A DNA stretch of 64,000 nt. It comes from Cohnella zeiphila (GTDB taxonomy: Bacteria > Bacillota > Bacilli > Paenibacillales > Paenibacillaceae). The stretch covers positions 160,533 to 224,532 of the forward strand of contig NZ_JACJVO010000020.1 in NCBI RefSeq assembly GCF_014212055.1, written 5' to 3'. This document shows positions 1 through 10,083 of this stretch, piece after piece. Positions within the stretch are counted from its first letter, which is position 1. Each line of letters begins with the position of its first letter. Below the pieces are notes generated by a model. The model was not told the DNA's origin and searched no databases. It worked only from the letters and a program-made list of their open reading frames with translations. The position numbers and the translations under genes were made by a program.

Positions 1-113
1 TGGTCATTTTCGTGATCATGGCCGTTTTGTTCATTCTGTCGATGGCGGCGTTCCGCGGCGACGATTTCGCATCGGCTTCCGCAGCGCTCGGTACGCTGCG
101 GCAATTGAGTTAA
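1..113 (+). CDS. sdhC: Succinate dehydrogenase cytochrome b558 subunit, C-terminal end (partial)
   Basis: The reading frame is open from the left edge and stops with TAA at 111-113. The visible 36 residues start with a hydrophobic stretch (VIFVIMAVLFILSMAAF), fitting the last transmembrane helix of the haem-binding membrane anchor, and end in a short polar tail. The gene is called mainly from its position: it lies 15 bases upstream of sdhA in the order sdhC-sdhA-sdhB known from Bacillus. The protein anchors the SdhAB dimer to the membrane and passes electrons to menaquinone. Too little is visible to check the haem ligands. Confidence 0.75.
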   Translation, partial: VIFVIMAVLFILSMAAFRGDDFASASAALGTLRQLS

Positions 114-128
114 GAGGAGGGACACCTA

Positions 129-1877
129 ATGGCGAATCAAAAACTTATAATCGTCGGAGGCGGCTTGGCCGGCCTGATGGCGACCGTCAAGGCGGCGGAA
201 GCCGGCATGCGGGTCGATCTTTTCTCGGTCGTTCCGGTCAAGCGGTCCCACTCCGTATGCGCTCAAGGCGGCATCAACGGAGCAGTCAATACGAAGGGCG
301 AAGGGGACTCCCCATGGGAGCACTTTGACGATACGGTATACGGCGGCGACTTCCTGGCGAACCAACCGCCGGTCAAGGCGATGTGCGAAGCGGCTCCGGG
401 CATCATTCACCTGATGGACCGGATGGGCGTTATGTTCAGCCGCACGCCGGAAGGCCTGCTCGACTTCCGCCGGTTCGGCGGCACGCAATACCACCGCACG
501 GCGTTCGCGGGCGCGACGACCGGCCAGCAGCTGCTGTATGCGCTGGACGAGCAAGTGCGCCGCTGGGAAGCGGCCGGGCTGGTGCAGAAGTTCGAGCATT
601 GGGAGTTCACGTCGGTCGTCATCGACGACGAGGGGATCTGCCGCGGCATTACGGCGCAGAGCCTGCGCAGCATGGAAGTCAAGGCGTTCCGCGGCGACGC
701 GGTCATCATGGCGTCCGGCGGCCCCGGCATCATTTTCGGCAAGACGACGAATTCGGTCATCAACACCGGCACGGCGGCGAGCGCGATTTATCAGCAAGGC
801 GTCTACTACGCGAACGGCGAGATGATCCAGATTCATCCGACGGCCATTCCCGGCGACGACAAGAACCGCCTGATGAGCGAGTCGGCGCGCGGCGAAGGCG
901 GCCGGATCTGGACGTACAAGGACGGCAAGCCGTGGTACTTCCTCGAAGAGAAGTATCCGGCCTACGGCAACCTGGTGCCCCGCGATATCGCGACGCGCGA
1001 AATTTTCGACGTCTGCGTCAACCAGAAGCTCGGCATTGACGGAGAGAACAAGGTTTATCTCGACCTCTCCCATAAGGACCCGAAGGAGCTGGAAGTCAAG
1101 CTCGGCGGGATCATCGAGATCTACGAGAAGTTCACGGGAGACGATCCCCGGAAGATTCCGATGAAGATCTTCCCGGCGGTCCACTATTCGATGGGCGGAC
1201 TCTGGGTCGACTATAATCAGATGACCAACATTCCGGGCCTGTTCGCTTGCGGCGAATGCGATTACCAATATCACGGCGCGAACCGTCTCGGCGCGAACTC
1301 GCTGTTGTCCGCCATCTTCGGCGGCATGATTACCGGACCGAAGGCGATCGAATATATCAAGGGTCTCAAGAAGTCGGCGGAGGACATCTCCGACAGCCCG
1401 TTCAACGCCGAAACGAAGAAGCAGGCGGACAAGTACGAATCCATCCTCAAGATGGACGGAACGGAGAATGCTTATCTCCTGCACAAGGAGCTTGGCGAAT
1501 GGATGACGAACAACATGACCGTCGTCCGCTTCAACGACAAGCTGCAGCAGACGATCGACAAGATCAAGGAGCTCAAACAGCGCTACAAGAAGATCAACAT
1601 TAACGATACGGCCCAATGGAACAACGCCGGGGTTGCGTTCACCCGGCAGCTTTGGAATATGCTGGAGCTGGCCGAAGCGATGACGGTCGGCGCGCTGCTT
1701 CGCGACGAGAGCCGCGGCGCGCACTACAAGCCGGAATTTCCCGAGCGGAACGACGAAGATTTTCTCAAGACGACCAAGGCGAAATGGACGCCGGAAGGCC
1801 CGCAAATTTCGTACGAAGACGTCGATATTTCCCTGATCACGCCGCGGAAGCGCGACTATACTACCAATAAGCACTAA
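129..1877 (+). CDS. sdhA: Succinate dehydrogenase flavoprotein subunit
   Basis: The 582-residue protein is full length for the Firmicutes SdhA family. It oxidises succinate to fumarate with covalent FAD. Visible motifs are the N-terminal dinucleotide-binding GGGLAGL (residues 10-16), the FAD-linking histidine in SHSVCAQGG (His41), the substrate-site HPTAIPG segment and the RGEGG arginine region. The ATG start is preceded by AGGAGGGAC. It lies between the sdhC end and sdhB (13 bases downstream), so the three form one operon. The soluble SdhAB part faces the cytoplasm. Confidence 0.97.
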   Translation: MANQKLIIVGGGLAGLMATVKAAEAGMRVDLFSVVPVKRSHSVCAQGGINGAVNTKGEGDSPWEHFDDTVYGGDFLANQPPVKAMCEAAPGIIHLMDRMGVMFSRTPEGLLDFRRFGGTQYHRTAFAGATTGQQLLYALDEQVRRWEAAGLVQKFEHWEFTSVVIDDEGICRGITAQSLRSMEVKAFRGDAVIMASGGPGIIFGKTTNSVINTGTAASAIYQQGVYYANGEMIQIHPTAIPGDDKNRLMSESARGEGGRIWTYKDGKPWYFLEEKYPAYGNLVPRDIATREIFDVCVNQKLGIDGENKVYLDLSHKDPKELEVKLGGIIEIYEKFTGDDPRKIPMKIFPAVHYSMGGLWVDYNQMTNIPGLFACGECDYQYHGANRLGANSLLSAIFGGMITGPKAIEYIKGLKKSAEDISDSPFNAETKKQADKYESILKMDGTENAYLLHKELGEWMTNNMTVVRFNDKLQQTIDKIKELKQRYKKININDTAQWNNAGVAFTRQLWNMLELAEAMTVGALLRDESRGAHYKPEFPERNDEDFLKTTKAKWTPEGPQISYEDVDISLITPRKRDYTTNKH

Positions 1878-1890
1878 GGAGGGGTAAGCG

Positions 1891-2655
1891 ATGGCTGAGA
1901 CGGCTACCGCCCAACGCACCGTCAGATTCATCATCACGCGCCAGGACAAACCGGACGCGGCTCCCTATACGGAGGAATTCGACATTCCGTACCGCTCGAA
2001 CATGAACGTGATCAGCGCGCTGATGGAGATTCAGCGCAATCCGGTCAAAGCCGACGGCACGAAGACGACGCCGGTCGTCTGGGAATCCAACTGTCTCGAG
2101 GAAGTATGCGGCGCCTGTTCGATGGTCATCAACGGCAAGCCGCGGCAAGCATGCTCCGCGCTGATCGACAAGCTGGAGCAGCCGATCCGCATCGCGCCGA
2201 TGTCGACGTTCCCGGTCGTCCGCGACCTCGTCATCAACCGCGAGCGCATGTTCCAGGCGCTGAAGCGCGTCAAGGCGTGGATCCCGATCGACGGCACCTA
2301 CGATCTCGGCCCGGGCCCCCGGATGGCCGAGACGAAGCGCCAATGGGCTTACGAGCTGTCCAAGTGCATGACATGCGGCGTCTGCCTGGAAGCTTGCCCG
2401 AACGTGAACGACCGCTCCAGCTTCATCGGACCGGCGCCGATCTCGCAAGTGCGTCTGTTCAACGCCCATCCGACGGGCGAGATGAACGCCGACGAGCGCC
2501 TGGACGCCCTCATGGAGGACGGCGGCATCGAAGGCTGCGGCAACTCGCAGAACTGCGTGCGCTCCTGCCCGAAGGGCATTCCGCTCACGACGTCGATCGC
2601 GGCGATCAACCGGGATACCACCAAGCGGCTGTTCCGCAAGTGGCTCACCAATTAA
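1891..2655 (+). CDS. sdhB: Succinate dehydrogenase iron-sulfur subunit
   Basis: A 254-residue protein that carries electrons from the SdhA flavin to the membrane anchor. The N-terminal ferredoxin-like domain has the 2Fe-2S cysteines in CLEEVCGACS and a later Cys in KPRQAC. The C-terminal half has CMTCGVCLEACP and CGNSQNCVRSCPKG for the 4Fe-4S and 3Fe-4S clusters. It starts with ATG behind AGGAGGGG, 13 bases after sdhA, and is followed by a rho-independent terminator, which marks the end of the sdhCAB operon. Confidence 0.97.
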   Translation: MAETATAQRTVRFIITRQDKPDAAPYTEEFDIPYRSNMNVISALMEIQRNPVKADGTKTTPVVWESNCLEEVCGACSMVINGKPRQACSALIDKLEQPIRIAPMSTFPVVRDLVINRERMFQALKRVKAWIPIDGTYDLGPGPRMAETKRQWAYELSKCMTCGVCLEACPNVNDRSSFIGPAPISQVRLFNAHPTGEMNADERLDALMEDGGIEGCGNSQNCVRSCPKGIPLTTSIAAINRDTTKRLFRKWLTN

Positions 2656-2674
2656 CCGAACGCCTTCTTTCCAG

Positions 2675-2708
2675 ACCCCGCCGCAGCTCCGGCCGCGCGG
2701 GGTTTTTT
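2675..2708 (+). terminator. Terminator of the sdhCAB operon
   Basis: A GC-rich hairpin with arms ACCCCG and CGGGGT, inner pairing around CCGCAGCTCCGGCCG, is followed by TTTTTT. It sits 20 bases after the sdhB stop. Confidence 0.75.
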
Positions 2709-2761
2709 GGCGCATTTATCTCGCAATCTCGGCGGTTACGGGCGGCACTCGCGGACGCCTG

Positions 2762-2789
2762 TTGGAGATTGTCGGAATTTCGGTATAAT
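2762..2789 (+). promoter_or_regulatory. Probable SigA promoter of tdk
   Basis: TTGGAG (2762-2767) and a perfect TATAAT (2784-2789) are 16 bases apart. They lie 35 bases before the thymidine kinase start and just after the sdh terminator. Confidence 0.6.
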
Positions 2790-2824
2790 AGAATTTGGCT
2801 GTCTGGAGAAAGGAGGTTGCCGCT

Positions 2825-3412
2825 TTGGCCCAACTGTATTACAAGTACGGAACGATGAACAGCGGCAAGTCCTTCGAGATCATCAAAGTGGCTCATAATT
2901 ACGAGGAGCAGGGCAAGCCCGTCGTCATCTTCGCTCCCGCGATCGACACCCGAAGCGGAAGCGAACGGATCGGCTCGCGAACCGGCATGACGCGGCCGGC
3001 GCTGCCGGTCGACGAGGGAACCGACTTATACGAGAAAGTAAAAGAGCAGCTTGCAAGCGAGAGGATCTACTGCGTTCTCGTCGACGAAGCCCAATTTTTG
3101 AAGGAGCGCCACGTCATCCAGCTGACGAAAATCGTCGACGAGCTGGAGGTTCCGGTGATGGCGTTCGGTCTCAAAAACGATTTTCAGAACCGGCTGTTCG
3201 AAGGAAGCTACTATTTGCTCGTCTACGCCGACAAGATCGAAGAGGTCAAGACGATCTGCTGGCATTGCGACCGCAAGGCGACGATGGTCATCCGCTACAA
3301 GGACGGCGTGCCGGTCAATGAAGGCGACCAGATCCAGATCGGCGGGAACGAAGACTACAAGCCCGTCTGCAGGAAGTGCTACCGGAGGGCATTCGATTCC
3401 GGAGCCGGTTGA
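2825..3412 (+). CDS. tdk: Thymidine kinase (type II)
   Basis: A 195-residue enzyme that phosphorylates thymidine to dTMP in nucleotide salvage. The P-loop is GTMNSGKS near the N-terminus, the catalytic-base region is VDEAQFL, and the C-terminal zinc-binding lasso shows CWHC and CRKC pairs. I chose the TTG at 2825 because AAAGGAGG (2809-2816) lies 8 bases upstream and the family starts right before the P-loop strand. An in-frame ATG at 2795 would add ten residues and lacks a ribosome binding site. It appears monocistronic. Confidence 0.95.
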   Translation: MAQLYYKYGTMNSGKSFEIIKVAHNYEEQGKPVVIFAPAIDTRSGSERIGSRTGMTRPALPVDEGTDLYEKVKEQLASERIYCVLVDEAQFLKERHVIQLTKIVDELEVPVMAFGLKNDFQNRLFEGSYYLLVYADKIEEVKTICWHCDRKATMVIRYKDGVPVNEGDQIQIGGNEDYKPVCRKCYRRAFDSGAG

Positions 3413-3515
3413 TGCCGTACGGAGAACGCTCGCTCCGGTGTCCTCGCAAAGATTGTTCTCATTCCGAGATGATACCGATAGGAAACGATTATTTTTTTCG
3501 CGAGGCAGGTTATAC

Positions 3516-3521
3516 TATAAT
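3516..3521 (+). promoter_or_regulatory. Putative -10 box of odhAB
   Basis: TATAAT lies 64 bases before the odhA start in an AT-rich stretch. An overlapping TATACT is at 3511-3516. No good -35 box is visible, so exact placement is uncertain. Confidence 0.4.
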
Positions 3522-3585
3522 TTCTAATTGATGATTGCTTAAGCGACCTGGATTGTGACTAATCAGGATACCGAGGGGTAGGAAC

Positions 3586-6435
3586 ATGCCGACAGCAGAG
3601 CGAAATTGGGAATCTTTTTATGGTCAAAACTTAGGGTATATTCAGGAGCAGTACGAGCGGTATTTGCAAGACCCCGACTCCGTAGAGCCGGAGTACCGCG
3701 AACTGTTCGCGACGAGAGGGGCTCCGCCGCTGGACGAAGCCGGCACTGCGCCCGCGGTTTCGGTTCGGACGGACGCCGCATCGTTGAAGCATGCGGTCGC
3801 CGCCGGCAAGCTCGTGTGGAACATCCGGGCTTACGGGCATCTGGCCTCCGATATCGATCCGCTGGACGTCAGCCCGAAAGCGAGCGCGCGCGTGCTTGAA
3901 CCGCAAACGTACGGCCTCCAGCCGTCCGATCTCGCGGCGCTGCCCGCGGAGCTGGTATGGGAAGGCGCTCCGCCGGAGCTGAACAACGGCTGGGAAGCGA
4001 TTCAGAAGCTGCTTCAGGCGTACACGGGGACGCTGGCATTCGAATTCAGCCACGTACACGACGAGAAGGAACGGAAATGGCTGAACGATTATGCGGAGAA
4101 GTTCATTCCCACGCAGAAGCTGAACGCCGAAGAACGCCGCAAGCTGATGAAGCGTCTGGTCGAAGCCGAGCAGTTCGAGGATTTCCTCCAGCGGACTTTC
4201 GTCGGAGCGAAGCGCTTCTCGGTCGAAGGCAACGACGCGCTTGTCGCGCTTGTCGACGAGATCGTGCACGAATTGACGAACGACGGAGTCAGCCACATCT
4301 CGATGGGGATGGCTCATCGCGGCCGTTTGAACGTGCTCGCTCACGTTTTGGAGAAGCCTTATATCAAGATTTTCTCGGAATTCCATCATTCCACGAACAA
4401 GAATGTCAGCCCGTCCGAAGGATCGATCGGCATCAACTACGGATGGTCGGGCGACGTAAAATATCATCTGGGCGCGAATCGTTCGATCAAGACCGGCAGA
4501 ACGGTAGAGACTCGCCTGACGCTGGCCAACAACCCGAGCCATCTGGAATACGTCAACCCCGTCGTCCAAGGCTTCGCTAGAGCGGCTCAGGAAGACCGCA
4601 GCAAGGCCGGCTTCCCGGTCCGGGACGAGGAGAGCGCGGCTTCCATCGTCATTCACGGCGACGCGGCGTTCCCGGGCGAAGGCATCGTCGCCGAGACGAT
4701 GAACTTGAGCCAGCTGAACGGCTATCGCATCGGCGGAACGATTCACGTGATCGCGAACAACAAGATCGGATTTACGACCGAGAGCGCGGACTCCCGCTCG
4801 ACGCATTACGCCAGCGACGTGGCCAAAGGCTATGAAATTCCGATCGTCCACGTCAATGCCGACGATCCCGAGGCATGCATCGCGGCTGCCCGGATGGCAA
4901 GCGAGTATCGTCGCCTGTTCAAAAAAGACTTCCTGATCGACTTGATCGGCTACCGCCGCTACGGCCATAACGAGACGGACGATCCGGAGACGACCCAACC
5001 GCTTCTTTACAAGAAGATCAAGGCGCATCCGACGGTCAGCCGGCTGTATGCCGACAAGCTGATCGCCCGAGGCGCGTTTACCGAGCAGGAATACGATCAG
5101 ATCAAGAGCGGGGTCGTGGATCGGCTCAAGGAAGCTTACGAAGAGATGAAGCAGCGCGAAGGCCAGGAAGCCGTTCATCAGACGCCGCCTCCGCTGGGCT
5201 CGGCCGATAAGGTTGACGCCGCTACGGCCGTCGATCTGGAGAAGCTCCGCGCCATCAACGAAGACCTGCTCCATTGGCCGGAAGGCTTCAAAGTCTATCC
5301 GAAGCTGCAGAAGATTCTGGAGCGCCGCCGGAATGCGCTGAACGACGGCGAGAAAGTCGATTGGGGCCAAGCCGAGGCGCTGGCGTTCGCATCGATTCTG
5401 TCCGACGGCACGCCGATCCGCATCACCGGTCAGGACGCGGAACGCGCTACGTTCGCTTTCCGCAACCTGATCCTGCACGATCCGGATTCCGGCGATCTGT
5501 TCTGTCCGCTGCATCAGTTGCCGCAGGCGCAAGCTTCCTTCGCCATTCATAACAGCCCGCTGTCCGAATCGGCTGTACTTGGCTTCGAGTACGGGTACAA
5601 CGTCTACTCGCCGGAGACAATGGTGATCTGGGAAGCGCAATACGGCGACTTCAGCAATGTCGCGCAAGTGCTGATCGACCAATTCATCTCTTCGGGCCGG
5701 TCGAAGTGGTCCGAGAAATCCGGTCTGGTCATGCTTCTGCCGCACGGCTACGAGGGCGCGGGCCCCGAGCATTCCAGCGCCCGACTCGAACGCTACCTGC
5801 AGCTTTGCGCGGAAGAGAATTGGACGGTCGCGAACCTGAGCAGCTCCGCCCAGTACTTCCATCTGCTTCGCCGTCAGGCTTCCCTGCTCGGAACCGACGA
5901 CGCTCGGCCGCTCGTTCTGATGGCTCCGAAGAGCCTGATCCGCAATCCGCGGGTCGCCTCCTCTCCGGATCAATTCGCGAACGGTTCCTTCCGCGCCGTG
6001 CTGGAGCAAGCCGGCCTCGGCGAGAAGAAAGACCGCGTCGAACGTCTGGTGCTTTGCACCGGCAAGGTGTCCATCGACCTGGAGGACGCGCTGGATAAGG
6101 CAAGCGGCGAAGACAAAGACTGGGTGCATATCGTTCGCGTAGAGCAGTTGTACCCGTTCCCGGCGAAGGAGATCGCCGAAATCATCGCCCGCTTCCCGAA
6201 CCTGAAGGAGATCGTCTGGGTTCAGGAAGAGCCCCGCAACATGGGGGCCTGGAACTTCGTCGAGCCGAGAATCCGCGAGATCGCTCCGGCCGGCGCCGAC
6301 GTCCAATATATCGGCCGTCCGGAACGTTCGAGCCCGGCAAGCGGCTTCCAGCAAGTTCACGCATTCGAGCAGCAATTCATCGTCGCTCAATCGCTTAAGC
6401 CGAGACCGACGTTGATTCATAACCTGGGGAGGTAG
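3586..6435 (+). CDS. odhA: 2-oxoglutarate dehydrogenase E1 component
   Basis: A 949-residue thiamine-diphosphate enzyme that decarboxylates 2-oxoglutarate and transfers the succinyl group to the E2 lipoyl arm. It has the usual length for OdhA/SucA. The N-terminus begins with the E1 signature ([17 protein letters not shown]). The thiamine-binding region shows [27 protein letters not shown] and NNKIGFTT. The C-terminal pyrimidine-binding and transketolase-C regions follow ([23 protein letters not shown] is partly visible as [11 protein letters not shown]). ATG is preceded by GAGGGG at 7 bases. odhB starts 5 bases after its stop. Confidence 0.97.
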   Translation: MPTAERNWESFYGQNLGYIQEQYERYLQDPDSVEPEYRELFATRGAPPLDEAGTAPAVSVRTDAASLKHAVAAGKLVWNIRAYGHLASDIDPLDVSPKASARVLEPQTYGLQPSDLAALPAELVWEGAPPELNNGWEAIQKLLQAYTGTLAFEFSHVHDEKERKWLNDYAEKFIPTQKLNAEERRKLMKRLVEAEQFEDFLQRTFVGAKRFSVEGNDALVALVDEIVHELTNDGVSHISMGMAHRGRLNVLAHVLEKPYIKIFSEFHHSTNKNVSPSEGSIGINYGWSGDVKYHLGANRSIKTGRTVETRLTLANNPSHLEYVNPVVQGFARAAQEDRSKAGFPVRDEESAASIVIHGDAAFPGEGIVAETMNLSQLNGYRIGGTIHVIANNKIGFTTESADSRSTHYASDVAKGYEIPIVHVNADDPEACIAAARMASEYRRLFKKDFLIDLIGYRRYGHNETDDPETTQPLLYKKIKAHPTVSRLYADKLIARGAFTEQEYDQIKSGVVDRLKEAYEEMKQREGQEAVHQTPPPLGSADKVDAATAVDLEKLRAINEDLLHWPEGFKVYPKLQKILERRRNALNDGEKVDWGQAEALAFASILSDGTPIRITGQDAERATFAFRNLILHDPDSGDLFCPLHQLPQAQASFAIHNSPLSESAVLGFEYGYNVYSPETMVIWEAQYGDFSNVAQVLIDQFISSGRSKWSEKSGLVMLLPHGYEGAGPEHSSARLERYLQLCAEENWTVANLSSSAQYFHLLRRQASLLGTDDARPLVLMAPKSLIRNPRVASSPDQFANGSFRAVLEQAGLGEKKDRVERLVLCTGKVSIDLEDALDKASGEDKDWVHIVRVEQLYPFPAKEIAEIIARFPNLKEIVWVQEEPRNMGAWNFVEPRIREIAPAGADVQYIGRPERSSPASGFQQVHAFEQQFIVAQSLKPRPTLIHNLGR

Positions 6436-6440
6436 CAGCA

Positions 6441-7712
6441 GTGCAACAGATCACAGTACCGGCAATGGGCGAATCGATTACGGAAGGAACCATCGCGAGA
6501 TGGGCCGTTAAAGTCGGAGACGCGGTTAAGCAAGGCGACCTGCTCCTCGAACTGGAGACCGACAAAGTAAACCTGGAAATCAGCGCCGAGCAAGACGGCG
6601 TGATCGAAGAGATTACCCGCCAGGAAGGCGATACCGTGCAAATCGGCGAAGTCGTCGGCGTTATCGGCGCCGGCAGCGGCGCGCCGGCTGCTCCGGCCCA
6701 AGCGGCTGCGGCAGCACCGGCTCCGAGCGCTCCCGCGCCGGCCGCTAGCGCTCCTGCACCGGCAGCCGCTCCGGCTCCCGCAGCGGCTCCGGCCGCTTCT
6801 TCCGCGGCGATCCCGGCGGCAACGCCGGCTGCTCGCAAGCTGGCTCGCGAGCAGGGCATCGACCTGAGCGCGACCCCGGCGCGCGACCCGCTCGGCCGCG
6901 TTTATCCGGCCGACGTTCGGGCCGCCGGCTCCGCCCCGGCCGCTTCGGCTCCGGCCGCACCGGCAGCCGCTCCGAAGGCCGCCGGCGCAGACGAATTCAA
7001 CCCGGCGAAGCCCGCCGAGCGCAAGAAGATGTCGCGCCGCCGCTTGACCATCGCGAAGCGTCTGGTCGAAGCCCAGCATACGGCCGCCATGCTGACGACG
7101 TTCAACGAAGTCGACATGACCGCGATTATGGACGTCCGCAAGCGTCGCAAAGATTCGTTCAAAGAGAAGAATGAAGTGAACCTTGGCTTCATGTCCTTCT
7201 TCACCAAAGCGGTTGTCGGCGCTTTGAAGAAGTTCCCGCTGCTGAACGCCGAGATCGACGGCGAAGACATTATCGCCAAGAAGTTCTACGATATCGGGAT
7301 CGCCGTCGCCGCTAAAGAGGGCCTCGTCGTTCCGGTCGTCCGCGATGCGGACAAGCTCGGCTTCGCCGAGATCGAGCGGTCCATCGCCGATTTGGCCGCC
7401 AAAGCGCGCTCCAACTCGCTGGGCTTGACCGATCTGCAAGGCGGCACGTTCACTATTACGAACGGCGGCACGTTCGGTTCGCTGCTGTCGACGCCGATTC
7501 TGAACGCTCCTCAAGTCGGCATTCTCGGCATGCACAAGATCCAATACCGGCCGGTTGCGATCAACAACAATACCGAGATCGCCATTCGTCCGATGATGTA
7601 CGTCGCCCTTTCCTACGACCACCGCATCGTCGACGGCGCCGAAGCCGTCCAATTCCTGGTCAAGGTCAAGGAATTGCTTGAAGACCCGGAAACGCTGCTT
7701 CTCGAAGGCTGA
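6441..7712 (+). CDS. odhB: 2-oxoglutarate dehydrogenase E2, dihydrolipoyl succinyltransferase
   Basis: A 423-residue core protein of the complex. The N-terminal lipoyl domain (residues 1-75) has the modified lysine in [10 protein letters not shown]. An Ala/Pro-rich swinging linker (about 80-130) follows, then the E1/E3-binding domain ([14 protein letters not shown]), a second Ala/Pro linker (about 155-175) and the catalytic domain ending in [15 protein letters not shown] with its active-site His and Asp. The start is GTG, with GGGGAGG 8 bases upstream. The E3 gene is not nearby, so E3 is presumably shared with another complex. Confidence 0.97.
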   Translation: MQQITVPAMGESITEGTIARWAVKVGDAVKQGDLLLELETDKVNLEISAEQDGVIEEITRQEGDTVQIGEVVGVIGAGSGAPAAPAQAAAAAPAPSAPAPAASAPAPAAAPAPAAAPAASSAAIPAATPAARKLAREQGIDLSATPARDPLGRVYPADVRAAGSAPAASAPAAPAAAPKAAGADEFNPAKPAERKKMSRRRLTIAKRLVEAQHTAAMLTTFNEVDMTAIMDVRKRRKDSFKEKNEVNLGFMSFFTKAVVGALKKFPLLNAEIDGEDIIAKKFYDIGIAVAAKEGLVVPVVRDADKLGFAEIERSIADLAAKARSNSLGLTDLQGGTFTITNGGTFGSLLSTPILNAPQVGILGMHKIQYRPVAINNNTEIAIRPMMYVALSYDHRIVDGAEAVQFLVKVKELLEDPETLLLEG

Positions 7713-7732
7713 TCCGGCGCATAACTTCTAAA

Positions 7733-7775
7733 CAAGCCGCGCTGCAGGTCCTTGGACCGAGCGCGGCTTTTTTCG
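7733..7775 (+). terminator. Terminator of odhAB
   Basis: A hairpin with arms AAGCCGCGCT and AGCGCGGCTT is followed by TTTTTT, 20 bases after the odhB stop. Confidence 0.85.
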
Positions 7776-7803
7776 TGTGTGTATCGGACCCGGCTTCGCC
7801 TGC

Positions 7804-7882
7804 TTCGAAATCCCGTTTGCTCAGGAATCGAGGCTTATATCCCTCTTTTTTGCCTTGCATTCGAAATCCCCTTCGCTCAGGA
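7804..7882 (+). repeat. Two copies of a dispersed 22-bp repeat (family A)
   Basis: TTCGAAATCCC followed one to two bases later by TTGCTCAGGA or TCGCTCAGGA occurs at 7804-7826 and 7860-7882. The same core is found inverted at 8026-8157, singly at 22867-22889 and as an in-frame array at 47475-47669. Confidence 0.8.
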
Positions 7883-8025
7883 AAGTGAAGTTTACTTTCC
7901 GGCGTGGGTGCAAAGGCCGTTGGAAGGTTCCTGTCCGCGCTCCCGGTCCGCGGGTCTCGATATCCAGGACGGTTGGCAAAACAGCTCCAGGAAATCCGTA
8001 TCCGAGGAAGCTGAGCAATGATGCC

Positions 8026-8166
8026 CCTGAGCGAAGGAAATTTCGAAGATAAGGAACGGAGAAGAGATCCTGGTCCTCGTCCTGAGCGAAGGGGATTTCG
8101 AAGATAAGGAACGGAGAAGAGATCCATGGTCCTCGTCCTGAGCGAAGGGGATTTCGATGTTAAGCA
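8026..8166 (-). repeat. Tandem 55-bp repeats carrying inverted family A cores
   Basis: Three units start at 8026, 8081 and 8137. Units 1 and 2 (55 and 56 bp) are almost identical, and unit 3 is cut off after about 30 bp. Each begins with CCTGAGCGAAGG and continues with a purine-rich tail (GATAAGGAACGGAGAAGAG). The minus strand gives the family A core. The rest of this intergenic stretch (8167-8305) is purine-rich and shows no gene or hairpin that I can support. Confidence 0.8.
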
Positions 8167-8305
8167 GAAAAAGAAGATTTTGAGGAAAGAAAAAAAAGGG
8201 GGGAGCAAGAAGGCGAGAGCGAGCGGGAATGAAGCGGGAGGGAAAGCCCCACGCAACCTACAGTGACGGTTGATTGGTATGAAGCTTTCCCTCTAACGGA
8301 GTCCC

Positions 8306-9382
8306 TTAGTCCAAGCTGGCAAACTGGACGCAGACCGGCTTGGAACCATGCCATTCGCTTCCGGTCGGTTGAAGCTTGCCGGTATTCGCGTCGCGGGAGA
8401 AGGTGACGACGTTGTCGGAGTCGCGGTTGGCGACCAGCACGAAGCGTCCGTCCGGCGACAGGGCAAAGTTGCGCGGGTGGCCGCCTAACGTTGAGGCATG
8501 CTCAACGAGCGTCAGGCTGCCGTTCGCGAAGTCGACGGCGTAAACCGCCAGGCTGTCGTGGCCGCGGTTGGAGCCGTACACGAACTTGCCGTCCGGGGAC
8601 AGGTGGATGTCCGCGCAGGCGTTGTCTCCGGCGTAGCCTTCCGGCAGCGTCGAGACGGTCTGGATCACGTCGAGCCTGCCGGCTTCCAAGTCGTAAGCGT
8701 AGACGGTTATCGTGCTGTTCAGCTCGTTAATGCCATAACCGTAGGGCAGAGACGGATGGAACGCGAAATGGCGCGGTCCGGATCCGGGCGCTATGCTTGT
8801 CTCCCCATGGGGAAGGAGCTTTTGGCCCGGAACGTCAAGCTTGTACACGATCAGCTTGTCGAGCCCCAGATCGGAAGCGATCGCGTACCGGTTGGCCGGA
8901 TCGACGGTTACCGAATGGGCGCGAGCTTGGCTTTGGACGGGCAAAACGCTGGCGCCTTCGTGCCGGTGAAGATCGGAGAGCGGACCGATGCGTCCGTCTT
9001 CCAGCAAAGGAGACAAGCCGACAAGGCCGCCGTGGTAGCTGGAGACCATGACGCATTGGCGGGAATGGTCCAGCGAAATGTGGCAGGTCGGGGCCGAGAC
9101 CGTTATCTCGTCGTTCAGACGCTCCAGGGCTCCGGAATCCGGATCGAACCGAAAAGCGGCAGCAGCGCCGACGCGCCGTCCCTCGCCGTTTTCCTTTTCG
9201 AATATCGCATATATTCGGCTTGCCGTCTCGTCCATGGCGAGGAAAGTCGGATTTTTCAATCCATCCGCCTGGTCGAGTTGTTGCAGCGTCCCCTCTTTTT
9301 CGTCGAATGCGCAGGCATATAGGCCGGGCCCGTTTTCTTCCGCATAGGAACCTATAAATACGAACTGTTTTCCTTCCGCCAT
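8306..9382 (-). CDS. Lactonase-family beta-propeller protein (6-phosphogluconolactonase-like)
   Basis: A 358-residue protein of the seven-bladed propeller lactonase family (YkgB/Pgl type). The repeating blade motifs are visible as HISLDHSRQCVMVSSYHGG, HSVTVDPANRYAIASDLG, HFAFHPSLPYGYGINE, DIHLSPDGKFVYGSNRG and NFALSPDGRFVLVANRD. No signal peptide is seen, so it is probably cytoplasmic. Members hydrolyse 6-phosphogluconolactone, but the specificity cannot be read from sequence. The ATG at 9382 has GGAGGTG 8 bases upstream; longer in-frame starts lack a ribosome binding site. Confidence 0.85.
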   Translation of the reverse strand: MAEGKQFVFIGSYAEENGPGLYACAFDEKEGTLQQLDQADGLKNPTFLAMDETASRIYAIFEKENGEGRRVGAAAAFRFDPDSGALERLNDEITVSAPTCHISLDHSRQCVMVSSYHGGLVGLSPLLEDGRIGPLSDLHRHEGASVLPVQSQARAHSVTVDPANRYAIASDLGLDKLIVYKLDVPGQKLLPHGETSIAPGSGPRHFAFHPSLPYGYGINELNSTITVYAYDLEAGRLDVIQTVSTLPEGYAGDNACADIHLSPDGKFVYGSNRGHDSLAVYAVDFANGSLTLVEHASTLGGHPRNFALSPDGRFVLVANRDSDNVVTFSRDANTGKLQPTGSEWHGSKPVCVQFASLD

Positions 9383-9418
9383 CTCGGGCGCACCTCCATC
9401 CTTCTTTTTCACTTCATC

Positions 9419-9447
9419 AGCATAGCTGAAATAGCGCGTTTTTTCAA
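9419..9447 (-). promoter_or_regulatory. Probable SigA promoter of the lactonase-family gene
   Basis: On the minus strand TTGAAA (9447-9442) and TATGCT (9424-9419) are separated by 17 bases, 37 bases upstream of the chosen start. Confidence 0.55.
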
Positions 9448-9555
9448 AGATGAGCAAGAGCTCGCTTAGAGAATTTCGGAGCTGGAGAAAAATTGACAAT
9501 CAACCAAAACCGTTTGGCATTGCCGGCAGTCTAATCTTGCAGAAGGAGGAGGAGC

Positions 9556-10083
9556 ATGTCGACGGAAGAAAGGGTGGCGGCCGCATTGAAGGGCGACGAC
9601 GATTCGTTCGCCGAGTTGATACGCGCCGACGACAGGCGGTTGTATCGGATCGCTTATGCGTATCTGAGGAACGAGTCCGATGCGCTGGAAGCGATCCAGG
9701 AAGCGACCTGCCGGGCTTACGTCCAACTGCGGAAGCTGAGAGAGCCGCGTTTTTTTCATACCTGGTTCATTCGGATTCTGATCCGCTGCTGCATCGACGA
9801 GCAGAAGCGGAAGAAGCGGACGGTTCCTCTATCCGATCTGCCCGAGCCGCTCGCCCGGGATTTGCGCCTGGAGGAGAAGCTGCAGCTGGATATGGGGATC
9901 GCCGGACTGAAGCCGAATTACCGGCATATTATCGTTCTGAAATATTATGAGGACATGACGCTGACCGATATCGCCAAGCTGCTCAAGAAGCCGGAAGGAA
10001 CGGTCAAAACGTGGCTGAACAAAGCGCTGAAAGAGCTGCGCCTGATCTGCGGAACGGAAGGAGGCGGGAGTCGCTATGCATGA
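9556..10083 (+). CDS. ECF-type RNA polymerase sigma factor
   Basis: A 175-residue sigma-70 family factor with only regions 2 and 4. Region 2 spans about residues 15-85 (LYRIAYAYLRNESDALEAIQ, then FFHTWFIRILIRCCIDEQKR). Region 4 spans about 110-165 with the helix-turn-helix LTDIAKLLKKPEGTVKTWLN. ATG is preceded by GAAGGAGGAGG. It overlaps the next gene by 8 bases, and that gene encodes a membrane protein of the anti-sigma type, so the pair likely forms an extracytoplasmic stress-signalling unit. A TTGACA at 9493-9498 lies upstream, but no matching -10 is clear. Confidence 0.9.
   Translation: MSTEERVAAALKGDDDSFAELIRADDRRLYRIAYAYLRNESDALEAIQEATCRAYVQLRKLREPRFFHTWFIRILIRCCIDEQKRKKRTVPLSDLPEPLARDLRLEEKLQLDMGIAGLKPNYRHIIVLKYYEDMTLTDIAKLLKKPEGTVKTWLNKALKELRLICGTEGGGSRYA

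Noticed and set aside
126..1949. 607-codon open frame on the minus strand opposite sdhA
   Set aside because: It is an Arg/Val-rich shadow of a strongly conserved gene in GC-rich DNA, with no family resemblance.
3631..6420. 929-codon open frame on the minus strand opposite odhA
   Set aside because: Same effect of codon bias; odhA is full length and certain.
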